From the NCBI GenBank assembly GCA_030849465.1, contig JARVLF010000019.1, forward strand, positions 558,001 through 622,000: a stretch of 64,000 nt of DNA. Reading direction: 5' to 3'. Below the pieces are notes generated by a model that had not been told where the DNA came from, did no database searches, and worked only from the letters and a program-made list of their open reading frames with translations. Shown piece by piece: positions 47,501 through 54,255 of this stretch. Position 1 is the stretch's first letter, and every line of letters begins with the position of its first letter. The translations under genes and the position numbers were made by a program. This DNA is from Moesziomyces globuligerus. Taxonomy: Eukaryota > Basidiomycota > Ustilaginomycetes > Ustilaginales > Ustilaginaceae.

Positions 47501-50078
47501 GCTCGCCCTGAGCCATCGAATCTTCATTTTGGCCGTGATCTTTGCCGACATTGGAGTTGGCTGCACTGGAAATCAGGCGAGCGAGATCAGCGCAGCATCC
47601 GGCTTTCAGAACTTGAGCTACATCCAGCTGTCTAGCAGCGGAGGCGGTGGACTCGTCGCATCTGAGCAGCTGCAGAAGGCGCATTGCAGCAAGGCTGTCC
47701 AGCCCGAGCTCGAAAAGGTCGGCATTCATCGAGAGAGCTCTTGCTTCAAGCTGGCATACTGTCCCGATAGCTCGCATGACTGCTTGTAGCTTTAGATCGT
47801 TGGCGATACCGGCTTCTTGTTGTTCATGGATGCCGCCATCACTGTCGGAGGATGATGACAGGAGCTCGGAGACGAGCTGAGCAAGACGTTTCCGATCCGA
47901 CTTGCCAGAGACTGTGATAGGTAGGCAGGGTTGCACGATATACTTCCACGGACACATATGAGGAGGAAGCTGAGCCGCAGCAACGGCTCTACAATCAGCC
48001 TCTGCATCTTTGTCGCTGATTGTTGCTCCGGCGAGCACGATACAGCATACGAGTCGCTCGCTTCCACCGGTCTGGCCGTAGATCGCCGACGGTCTCCAAA
48101 CGACAGTGGCTGCATTCTGAATGAGTTTACTGGACTGCAGTACGGAGTCAACCTCGCCAAGTTCAACTCTTCTGCCACTTAGCTTGACCTGCTCCGCGTT
48201 CATCCGACCCAAAATCTCGATCAGAGGATGTCCAGCACGATCCCACACCAGCCTGGCTCGATCCCGTGTCCGGTACACGCGCCCGAGGGGCGCCAAGGTC
48301 GTGAAGGCATCTTTGGTTGCTGCCGGCATATTGAGGTAGCCCATGCCGACATGCGGACCCCCGATGACAAGCTCACCCGTCACGCCCTGAGGGACTGCCT
48401 CGAGCTGCGTAGTCGCGCTACCTGGACTGCGACACTCATGGACAATGGCCAAAGAGCAGGAAGACATGGGCTTTCCGATGATCGATCCGCGGTAGTTGGC
48501 TGGGAACGGCTGCAGGAGCGTGCAGTTGACGCTTGCTTCCGTGGGGCCGTATGCGTTGGCCAAGCAGGTGCGCCTATCGTCGGAGGCAAAGTTTTGGATG
48601 ACGGTTGCGTTCAGACTCTCGCCCATTGTCCATAAGAATCGCAGATTCGGCACTTGTTGCGGACGCAGCAGCGTGGCCACACTAGGTGTCGCCATCATGA
48701 TATCAGCGCCGCTTCTTCGCACCACGGTCTCCAAATCGGAGAGTGTGAGAGCACGAGGGGCGGAACAGAGCGTGCCGCCGACGGAGAGGGTGACGAAAAT
48801 CTCCATGACTGAAGGGTCAAACACGGTGGATGCAAATTGGAACCACTTGAAGGTCGAGTTCGAGGTAGCAGATCCAGACTGTAGAAGTGTTGGGTGGAGA
48901 TGGGCTGCATGCGCTGCGATCGATACGCTTGCAGAGTAGTGCGAGATCTGGACGCCTTTGGGCGTGCCTGTGGTGCCGCTCGTGAAGAGTACGTACGCAC
49001 ATTCTTGTTCGTGCGCGTCGGATTCGACGTCCCGGAAGGTAGGGGAGTCGTCTCCACGCTCGACTTCCGCCAACGTATCGCTGACATTGATCCAATCTAC
49101 AGATGCGGGCAGCCATTCCGGTGGGTCGGAATGATTGTCTCCTAGCAGAACAGCTGGGTCCAGCTGCTCAAGCAGTGAAGCAAGCCGAGCGTCGGGCGCA
49201 TCAACTGGCAGCGGACAAAAGGCGAATCCGGCCGCCAGGATTGCGATGTAGGAAATATACAGCTCGATCGATGCGGTCATCATCATTGGCACAACGACTT
49301 GCTGCTTACTGCTCTTCGCATGTGCTTGGCGGAGCTTGTTTGCGAGAACGAGGGCCAAATCTCGTAGCTGCGAATACGTGAGGATCCTGAAATGGGCCGA
49401 ACCATCTTGTCCGAGATTCCCGATGAACTGGACTGCTGCCCGTTCCGGGAATCGTTGGGCTTGTTCGAGAAACGAATGGTGAAGTTTCGTATCCTTTGTG
49501 ACGTTGATGGTTGGATCCGAGTTCAGGATCGAAAGTGGTACCTCGGATTTGAGCATAGCCTGGCCGAGCACTTGACGGCAGAAGTGAGCATAGATGCCCC
49601 AAGCTGCTTCAGCAGGCACGGCTTGAGCAAAGCGGAGATTCATCTCGACTGTGCATTTGCCGTCCTCTGGGATGAATTGGACTGCGATGGTCACGTCGTC
49701 GGTGACAGTCGAGGCTGGGGCTGGGGCCGGGTCGAGCGAGGTAGTGAACGTGATTGCGATGCCTGGAGCTCGAAGCTCTGAATCGTGCACAGCCTGCTCC
49801 TGAACGCCATCTGCAGAACACAGGCACGGCTGTTGAGCGTCAACAGTGAGCTTGAAAAGCGCCTCATCCGCGTCGCAGCCCACCAGCTGCGCTACAAAAG
49901 TAGCCAGCAAAGAGCTCAACTCATGCTCAGCATCAAGGTTTGCGAGCCTTTTGACCGACTCGTGGCTTCCTCGAAGCATAAAGTTGAAGGTCTTGTCCCC
50001 AAGCGGAGCTCCGATGGCTGTCCCAGTCGAGTAAGGATGCAGCGCAGGTAGGCGGCTCAGCGTTCTTCTGACCACCAT
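35553..50078 (-). CDS. fer3: Ferrichrome-type siderophore nonribosomal peptide synthetase (Fer3-like)
   Basis: One uninterrupted exon, 4841 residues from ATG 50078 (MVVRRTLSRLPALHPYS), which has A at -3 and G at +4. An in-frame ATG at 50231 has a weaker context. Domain order from the core motifs: A1 (LFTSGTTGTPKG, about residue 365), T1 (LGLDSL, 793), C1 (MMHAVFDGGS, 1033), A2 (IWTSGTTGAPKG, 1540), T2 (VGLDSI, 1982), C2 (IHHALYDGSS, 2215), A3 (LYTSGSTGKPKG, 2725), T3 (LGVDSI, 3163), C3 (IHHALYDGHS, 3382), T4 (IGLDSI, 3729), C4 (MHHSLYDGVS, 3932), T5 (LGMDSL, 4307), C5 (HHTSYDAWS, 4528). A-T-C x3 followed by T-C x2 is the ferrichrome synthetase plan: three A domains make a cyclic hexapeptide, with the terminal C as cyclase. 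Neighbouring hydratase and acyltransferase genes point to ferrichrome A (Fer3) rather than ferrichrome (Sid2). Oddities: A1 has YRTRD for YRTGD, A2 has GPAE for GPTE, and C5 has HHxxxDA. Confidence 0.92.
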   Translation of the reverse strand: MVVRRTLSRLPALHPYSTGTAIGAPLGDKTFNFMLRGSHESVKRLANLDAEHELSSLLATFVAQLVGCDADEALFKLTVDAQQPCLCSADGVQEQAVHDSELRAPGIAITFTTSLDPAPAPASTVTDDVTIAVQFIPEDGKCTVEMNLRFAQAVPAEAAWGIYAHFCRQVLGQAMLKSEVPLSILNSDPTINVTKDTKLHHSFLEQAQRFPERAAVQFIGNLGQDGSAHFRILTYSQLRDLALVLANKLRQAHAKSSKQQVVVPMMMTASIELYISYIAILAAGFAFCPLPVDAPDARLASLLEQLDPAVLLGDNHSDPPEWLPASVDWINVSDTLAEVERGDDSPTFRDVESDAHEQECAYVLFTSGTTGTPKGVQISHYSASVSIAAHAAHLHPTLLQSGSATSNSTFKWFQFASTVFDPSVMEIFVTLSVGGTLCSAPRALTLSDLETVVRRSGADIMMATPSVATLLRPQQVPNLRFLWTMGESLNATVIQNFASDDRRTCLANAYGPTEASVNCTLLQPFPANYRGSIIGKPMSSCSLAIVHECRSPGSATTQLEAVPQGVTGELVIGGPHVGMGYLNMPAATKDAFTTLAPLGRVYRTRDRARLVWDRAGHPLIEILGRMNAEQVKLSGRRVELGEVDSVLQSSKLIQNAATVVWRPSAIYGQTGGSERLVCCIVLAGATISDKDAEADCRAVAAAQLPPHMCPWKYIVQPCLPITVSGKSDRKRLAQLVSELLSSSSDSDGGIHEQQEAGIANDLKLQAVMRAIGTVCQLEARALSMNADLFELGLDSLAAMRLLQLLRCDESTASAARQLDVAQVLKAGCCADLARLISSAANSNVGKDHGQNEDSMAQGEHEWSKALESFRGRCHGAVFSALSNEDSPRRVQGVLPTTATQSGMLTSFLARAGAPDAKRPYINHTVYHVASSLEARKLYDALRHAIQKHDIYRTVFVPIDDKLAPFAQCILSPGPDCGNVSVCSSVATLTACLEKHLTRVEGSISLDQPPWHLSLLLPAKDTDDDKCLVVLSMMHAVFDGGSLELLQQEATDLMNEGPCSPYVASSRTQLESAVKHHYKSDLGASRYFWKEKLDGVGRTWFPCVNGRKSAIQTGLPRSCDVIEMLSQSSMDAISRQARGQRTTILTLLQTAWNLLLAAYAEDEEIEYVVSGSVQSGRLDEETRFCMAPTFNVIPFITKLGNSQGGCKDKKVTQLLAEATEANTAALDHLEIPLGALVTSGSLPFDTLFAVQRFEGSISCDQQQAPTAAPWSSVSYPVMANDFAVMMEVWPASQKDGELRLRLTYSQSVLDGPSAKLLLQQYDDILHRLMQKPDSTSVEQVVSGEGLRLSAVSSSHRSETAERDVEMSLLHAQFEGKALTTPSSIALEFFSSLDAGNFDSATPQRWTYGELNMRANRLARLLLSITGKQTLRDQPIPICIERCAELYVAVLAILKAGGAWCPIDVQSPPARQLELIARTRSSIILITPATLASLGRIRAELQAELVQVDVCDPSLSSKFSSDNLNASATPDSLAYLIWTSGTTGAPKGVMIEHGSAAASMKALQQHVRPPQQDKPPRCLQVSAYTFDVFVQDLFWTWGLGGTVIASTRELMLGSTAELVMASQANHAHLTPAFAAGLPRASCPSLASVTFIGEKLTESVAADWTGCHQHDGKQLAPAEVYNTYGPAEVTVVAALRRLDARDVLQSANVGVPMRTVSAFVCRNRDLPLRPCGKGTVGELVLAGAQVGRGYLDDQQKTESSFKFSRERQERLYYTGDYVRMLHDGSIEFIGRRDDLVKLGGIRVELSEISAALISVQKRRAGEVAERAETMMLSRPDRPSKQVISFLACPNLATAVESRKGEDDPTNLLLTSTAALKLAQSTLQDVGEVLPPYMVPSVVLVIARIPQTASAKIDRGKLQAAYASADLCSRAPSSSFLANLQTSTKEKDEVFALLERQVIASISEVTGTGTSDISKASSLASVGLDSIRVIRLAAKLKQSGMPVQISNLLASSTVQTLVAEVHQSSRQQGEATREDKRSQLLSAKLRELDISVRNLLPLRLQDGLEMVLPCSGLQEGMLTETLSDPLSYWSDHLFRLDAKLDHGRFAQAWERTVSSIEILRTIFVIVSQSEDLGGPVSFDSELDVFALQLLYRNADTLCFDFDPSNALSFEDDIHVAVSEWKRSVAMDRASTSLAKRPLWAVKTFAVDGTSYLALCIHHALYDGSSIKTILDRVRAEYDAPGPSQRGALPALTPLESQCKYAFACTSEERRVSLHHWDSQLQARGPATLLPDLTAAKVSPDEKAASRFVAARRSFRYSAIGPLAVGVSTLIKTAFAIVLGQYVETEGSCHIVLGEVLSLRHLHASLSTERGAVGPLLTTLPFSLLLTAASKQESMMSFCESGAIAHPSIKHRFASLGALAKIMGTRPDQEMFTAMYVYHQIRHPDGSVQTRSPQEGHLWTLLDGRESGIRVEHSTVLNVHEQSTADGDDLLLELSMKEDRASKEMIEVLLEQVVSLLDLMISQPKETVQSLLTKVGQSSRRLSSVHSVPRGTYRRGNEGAVYEGNNPLHWLELHAKRHPTWPAVVIATESSETSSINDAALSTYTYANLDAKANELSAMIRSLALPARGPIALCMRRSLISFAATVAIFKCGRTYLPIDDQLPAERKRLLIADSSCALVLTEGRCFDDVHNCKCLVLNISDNNVEQRLNGDQAKGATMTATSADDAAYLLYTSGSTGKPKGVLVGRANLCSFVESYAEVVSAECPSSLQLGGTGRYLGLAGRAFDVHLSQMLMSWRFGMALATGERSLLLGDLKATIQRLSITHMSCVPSLLEHCNLVPEELPSLVFLGVGGERLTDGVRDKLAGKLTVLNAYGPTETTIMCTVNRVHADSHVRDIGHVLPGNTAVVLDFDDQDRFSPTLRGRAGELCITGDLVALGYHALDPSQRASSGFGTLPDGSRMYRTGDAVRMMADGRLHYLGRRDEQEKIRGQRLELGEVSQCVIAGADQGVHATTLILQHQRLAKPLLVTLIAPKSTSSATQRRDLLPHFLTAASEMVRVAHHAHLYCKRNLPSYMVPDLVVAISHLPQLAASGKTDTRGIKAWLASTDPEQLFQLQEKANKNADFNGGLQVEVERDLTAVETKVAYAIGQILPQCPIQLRPTTSIFDLGVDSISVIRLASQLRKCGLIVPIAQLRMQPQIHQIASLASASAKGNGKTSDLKIDVSIGRDALETFRTRHQERRKATRLCRVEDILPCLPSQEGMVALSLSAGSNEPVYVARMRVSLDVLRLSQARCPPEEPLRHAWVRLAQRHSILRTCFEHVDDDTIAQVVLQQIDIERHFVRRNQGDREPAAPLAILRDISAVPPWRIELEGDSSARAEFVLFIHHALYDGHSLALLLEDLTTLLREEDDQCSKSERPKMQNLIESILAVPAQQAQSFWCSTFADYPVKESRVWDRFDRVSAPTFGSNSLRCKASMQLKPLEAVAQKLQVTLSSLVAAALGIAMGRSVGSPAFTLGLVLWGRSLDLASAEQIVAPCLTTVPMPFVLCAARGAENLADIVRACHTWNSSCLPFQHTSMRQIHRWVGFERQGSIVDLLFSFIHWNTDTQTRSWRLGQIEADTDAPAAVEVTVDAANDELRISAMVKHVLPQGGLEGMIETLCLLLSKFASGAGLKMDLKSAGVPRLSSASLRMPDRNDKSMRPMTAVEEKIRNLAVDLCGPPSADSLQLHTPFLRIGLDSIVALRFSARLRSECKLQLSAHDILASGTVAGLSQLLDRRRSETNASNTALPSSTGAALRYEATPLQAGMLSGTIASPSHDLYVHHHAVLLKEVMDYDRLQRALQRLVAAHDILRTSFHLEGASPRSLSWFAKVTPFDKLPLRPQLSHHHHNKAPLTALQGYGADFRFDCAERFNSSPWQAAVLHCASQEDVLVISMHHSLYDGVSLPSLFTDIKKVYCDETTELMVRQPFSLAAGLIRSTAEQSEQYWQQTLISFDRPSLLVRESAQAAKVATAPYQLDKIQLSITPSELKQRCAELGASLQAVALLGWAKVLAVCSGQRDVCFGQVVSGRYLTLPGIEDISGPLINTVPVRVRLEDDLSSNAATARELHTRLVAAQPFQHASLGHIQKAWRRDHAAYRTLFDSLFVFHNVSGKSQDASENNAELWAGIEAAEGTPAMAEGELETASAAASEYPVNISVIQNDRGIVIKAGASDAVSGAGWLATMLQMIAEVLLDLLRRPHRPAGAFPKALTALPLTTPADGWQHEADTSTEIGDGRRKLTRKEEKVVLRHLARRLNVDEGAIVACPNLFLLGMDSLLAICISADARGEGIPLTPYEVLSAGTLARLTVASNTSQESSASDATRSLQQEPAELVSSEVRQEAAVLLDVAANEIEAVLPVLTGQKQHIDLWLQRGRRFLEPTFVYATEHKLDTPRLASAWRELRRRNAALRTAFVRSKTKGTVVQVVFKEACSELHDHERSKLTLVDGGDDLDSAAFEALKRLNASPSDLSRPSMRLTLVQGKRNDLVLLTVHHTSYDAWSMRLMAYELTQLYHNMEKSSSRCLPEPVSWIRFVEQTSRDALQSKIATEALWDRNLRGASPTLVCRGVPQSIEQTMHVRKAALKQADVFNARCRTQGVGLQEVVILAYARLLSSFAGDRALESPTFGFYTAGRSGAFDGLGALVGPTTTMQPMTVAVGAQGGHDLLEQLRRIQRELVQRADHPQDDVVCPVAFDAHLNLLWHRPAVGTGDDGKAGGKKALLKPLRLPNDSGYFTHHPWMHGKTSVDYNPSDAATKSKATAQLYMDVGLDAKTGVLSFGARCDRSAMEAQRLEAFCDAFIVELEQLRDSF

Positions 50079-51695
50079 TTTGATCGCCCCGGCAAAGAAA
50101 AAAGGGTTCTGGTCTTCCTGGTGGATGCGATGATGTTTCTCTGACTTGATGGGTCGTTGTCGGCAGTGATGAACACGAGAGGGTTTTACCGTGCAGCAAT
50201 GTACAAGCTCTTCCGAGTCGCTTTTAGGCATTTATATTATTGTGATCAATATGAGATCAGAGGAGTGGCTGGAGACTCGAAAATGACTCTATCACTTCCG
50301 AAGGTCATCTCGCACACTGCTGTCGGCAAAAGCAAAAGTCAAGATAAAACAAAAATTCACAGTCAATCAGATCTCGATTGTACAATCAGACGAAGGCACG
50401 TCTCCGAACTGTCCAGCAAGACAGGGATCATGCCGACCACCGCCGTCGCACCGCTACGGCTACTATGTACTGTGATCCAATGCCAAACTGGTCTTTCCAG
50501 TCTTGATTGAAGCCGTAACGGGACTCGCTTAAACTCTCGAAGATGCAACCCATCGTGCAGATGCCGGATTGGTCCGGAACGCCTCGGAAAGGGCTTGACG
50601 TAGGCGAGAGAGCCTCGTGCTTCAGACATGACGAGACGATTGGGTGGCAGCTCGGTTTCTGATTGATAGAGAAGGGGATGACAAGCACCTGGTGATTCGA
50701 GCGTGATACACCTCTCCTGGGTCATTGGCGCGTTCTATCCTGCGCAGGCTTCGGCTCCCTCATCCGAAGAGCCAAGACCTGGCGGTGGTATGGTTCGCAA
50801 GACCCAACTTTAATTTACTTTCTGCGTTCCCTGAGCTCTGTGCATGGCTGCTTGCATTTCATAACTTTGCATTCTCCCCCACGCTGAGCCCAAATGGGCC
50901 GGCCAAAATGGGTCTTGACCATTTTCTAATATTTGCTTTTTGGGGGGTTTTCGGCTTTTCACGTTGGATTGCGACACGGAAGGTTTCCCCAGAGTCGCCA
51001 CAATTGGGTATCGCTGTCCAGGAAATGGAGTTCCTGGCCTCACAAGGCAGTTGGTGCTTGTCCTCGGTGATATAGCATTGGTTCTGATGATTGCCGTATG
51101 TGCTGTTCTGTTCAGCACATGTGGAAAAGATGCGTAGTTCGGTCTGCAAAACTCCAGCCAAATGTCGATTTAGACGCTCTGGACCCAGTATTTTTGCAGA
51201 GGCCAAAGCTTCGATATCCACGATCCGCTGCGACTAAAGCTACTGAGCCGCGCAGCCAGCTGCAATGTAGCTTTCACTTGGCTCACGATATGCTCGCGTC
51301 ACATTAGGCCCACCGCTTTACGATTGCTCTCTTTGACTTAAGCTTCGTGGAGAGGCCCGATGTGTGGAACTCAGCCCAGCCTGTTCCGATTCCACTAGGT
51401 TTGGAAAGGGGAGGAACATGCTCAAAGTTTGCTTATCGGCCTCAGCGGAATCTCCCGACACGGACGTCGGCTCAAGCGGCAATCGATCTCTTCTTTATCC
51501 TTTGACTTTTTTTCAGATGCAAGCTTTTCGAAAGCCGAAGAGATCGAAAGAGCCCAAACGTACTCAAGCAAGCTGCGTAGCTGTATTGCTGCCTGGGGAG
51601 GCCTTCCTCGTTGAGAGAGAGTACTTCAGCCGGGCTGTATGCGTCGTCGAAGCCTGTCTCCTTTGAAGCACTTCTTTGATCCATCCTCGCCTTTC
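50079..51695. promoter_or_regulatory. bidirectional promoter region between fer3-like and fer4-like genes
   Basis: About 1.6 kb between two divergent siderophore genes, with no supported gene. GATA-type cores: AGATAA at 50342-50347, TTATCG (CGATAA on the minus strand) at 51433-51438, and TTATCC (GGATAA on the minus strand) at 51495-51500. The last fits the (G/T)GATAA core reported for the Urbs1 iron repressor. It lies about 195 nt upstream of the fer4-like start. Binding is inferred. Confidence 0.5.
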
Positions 51696-52713
51696 ATGAC
51701 TTCGTCTCCGCTGACGTTTCTTGCAGCTGACCCCTCCGCAGAGCTAACTGGGGTCTACCATCTTGTGCTGAATCGACCACAGGCGCGCAACGCCATCTCG
51801 CGCGCTTTACTCCAAGACATTACACGATGTCTGGCAGCCTTGCTTCTCAAGATCGCCGAGCCTAGCTCGCAGAGTCCGATGCCACGCGTTCTCATTCTTC
51901 GCGCCGAAGGACCGACGTTCTGTGCTGGTGCAGACCTAAAGGAGAGAAGGCAGATGTCGGACAATGAAGTTGTCCGATTCCTACAAGACGTCAGACAGAT
52001 GCTCGATGAGTTCGAGAGGCTGCCAATCCCAACTCTTGCCGCCATTGATGGACCAGCGCTTGGTGGTGGACTGGAGCTGGCTTTGGCCTGCGATTTCCGT
52101 ATTGCAGGTGAGTGAGTTGAGCCTAGAGATGCCGTGAATATGTGCGCTTCGCTGACAACAAGCATGTTCGTCCCTTTGTGATGGGCTTTGATCATCAACA
52201 GCTGCCTCAGTGGACAAGATTGGATTCCCAGAAGTCAAGCTCGGCATCATTCCTGGGGCAGGAGGAACCCAAAGAGCTCCACGAATCATCGGCATGGTCA
52301 GTCTCCTGCCGCATCTGTGTATCTTGTTCTTTGCCAAAAAGAAAAGAAGAAGGAAAAACCTGACACCCTTCGCCCTGACCTTTTGATCTTCGCAGCAACG
52401 GGCAAAAGAGCTGATCTATACCGGCGCCCAGCTTGATGCGAAGCAAGCCAAAGAACTTGGTCTCATAGATCATGTCTCTCCAGGTCCGTCTTGCTTGGAG
52501 CTTTGTCAGGCGCTGGCCAAGCTGATGATCCCGTCTGCGCCTCTCGCCCTTCGGGCCGCAAAGATGGCCATTAGCATGGGCGCCAACGTCGAGCTTACCC
52601 GAGGGCTTGATCTAGAGTGGGCCTGTTACGAACCCTTGCTCGAGAGTCAAGATCGAAGAGAGGCACTGGATGCATTTCAGGAAAAGCGAAAGCCCATCTT
52701 CCTCGGAAAGTAG
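51696..52713 (+). CDS. fer4: Enoyl-CoA hydratase/isomerase family, methylglutaconyl-CoA hydratase (Fer4-like)
   Basis: Three exons: 51696-52107, 52202-52296 and 52396-52713, giving 274 residues. By analogy with Fer4/SidH it converts HMG-CoA to methylglutaconyl-CoA, the acyl donor for ferrichrome A. Crotonase motifs: [30 protein letters not shown] (first oxyanion-hole strand), [20 protein letters not shown] (second), then across intron 1 [18 protein letters not shown] and [16 protein letters not shown]. The junctions (GTGAGT/ACAG and GTCAGT/CGCAG) restore this block exactly. An in-frame ATG at 51639 would add 19 residues. The C-terminus IFLGK is not a PTS1, unlike some peroxisomal siderophore enzymes of Aspergillus. 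The gene converges on the acyltransferase gene, 172 nt apart. Confidence 0.92.
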
Positions 52714-52885
52714 CGCTGTTACGATCGCTTGAATCTCAAATCATCACAATCGAAATACTCCCTTTTGCTCAGTAGCAGAATCGAGCGGGTGTGAGACTTA
52801 CGAGCAGCCGATAAACGGTTGAATTGCGCTCACTTATCTCGAAAAGTACGAACGAAGCTCGACAAAGTGGAAGAAGTTGCGAGCT

Positions 52886-54255
52886 TCACTCGAGGATGCC
52901 TTCCTCAAGGAAGCGATCGCGTCGCAAGACAAAGAATACCGCGCGCTTGTGGGGCAGCTCAACCTCCTTTCGGATATCTTGCGGCAGGAAGGTGGCCAAC
53001 AGGGGAATGATGTCAAGATCGTAGCGGGGTTCACCGACGACAATCTCTGTTCGGGGGTCACGAAGGAAGCACGCGTGTTTGAGCGACACCATGCAAGCTG
53101 TGAAGCGATGCTTGCCACGGAACTTCTCCTCTCCGATGAGGAGGTGGGTGCCTTGATCGAAATTGCCCAAGCCGCCTACAAAAGCGGCCATACCGTCTTC
53201 CTTGCTCCATACCATCTCACCGTATCCCGCGGGGACGCCGTCCCAGAGGATCAGGACACCCATGGCGTGAGGGTCGGCGTTTTTCTCCTCGATGTACTTG
53301 TGATGCTTCTCTTCGGGGCCCTTTTCACGCCATCCGTGATTGACTCGATCGCTGTTCTGCCACCTGCAGTAGGCTTCGAAATGTTGCGGGTTCGATCCGT
53401 CGATATGCACCAGCTCGAGGTGCTGGGAGCAGGAGAAGACGTAGCGAGAGTAGACCACAGAGCCAGGAGCTGGCTTGGGCGGTCGCAACGGATGCATCGC
53501 AAGGACGGGAGGAGAAGAGCTCCGGGTGAAAGTGGAAATGTACGGAAAGAGACCGTGTGAGGGCACAGGGCTCTGGAGCCAGTGTAGATCGAAGGGTGCG
53601 CCCGCACCTTGCCAGAAAGCATTTCGATCGAGGAGGAAGAGTTCCGTGTCGGTGGGCGAAGCAAAGCACAAACCGAAGGCTACCATGTGCGGTCGCTGTT
53701 CAATCGCAGCTTGTCCTTGGAACAACACGGGAAGACGGTCAGACCACTTGTGTCGGATCCAAACTGGCATGGAAACGGCAGTCAGGAAGTCATGTCATGG
53801 TCAGTTCGTGTGTATCCAGAACACTGGCTTGCTTGAAGACTTGGCTTACAGGCATAGATGGCAGCCCAGATCATCCTGAGGGGATCGCTGTACTCATTGA
53901 GCAGCTCAAAGGCCCATGCTTGTTGAAAGGTAGCCCGATCTTCGTTGACAACGTTGTGCAAGCTCGTCTTGGCAAGACGATCCAGCTTGACCCATCTGGC
54001 TACAGCATTGTGAGCTTCCTGTCCAGCCTCTGCAATCGAGATCGTGATGGTGGTCTCAGATGCATCGATGGAGTCCTCGTCTGATTCGGCGTCAACGTCA
54101 ACTTGAATCCTGACGCGAACCTGGCGACCCGGCAAGGTGAATTGGTGTTCTCCGCGTGCGAGAAACACTCGTTCCTCCTTGCGTGGACAGAATGTCGCCC
54201 GAAGACCTGGCTGACGCACTGCTGGGCTCGGCTTGATGGTCGCAGAGTTCGTCAT
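52886..54255 (-). CDS. fer5: N5-hydroxyornithine acyltransferase, IucB/RhbD/SidF-like (Fer5-like)
   Basis: Two exons on the minus strand: 54255-53850 and 53763-52886, giving 427 residues. By analogy with Fer5 it moves the methylglutaconyl group from CoA to N5-hydroxyornithine. Splicing (GTAAGC to CCAG, phase 1) joins WAAIYA to FWIRHKWSDRLPVLF. The C-terminal half is a GNAT-fold siderophore acyltransferase domain: LELVHIDGSNPQHFEAYCRW, NSDRVNHGWREKG, GVLILWDGVPAGYGEMVW (the GxPxGYxExxW motif), then LLIGEEKFRGKHRFTACMVS (acetyl-CoA-binding type loop) and RTEIVVGEPRYDLD. The ATG at 54255 (MTNSATIKPS) begins the conserved part; upstream in-frame ATGs exist (54462). The C-terminus EEGILE is not a PTS1. 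Confidence 0.9.

Noticed and set aside
50079..50231. 51-residue N-terminal extension of the NRPS from ATG 50231
   Set aside because: The start context is weaker and the residues (MPKSDSEELVHCC) do not resemble the conserved part; kept only as an alternative start.
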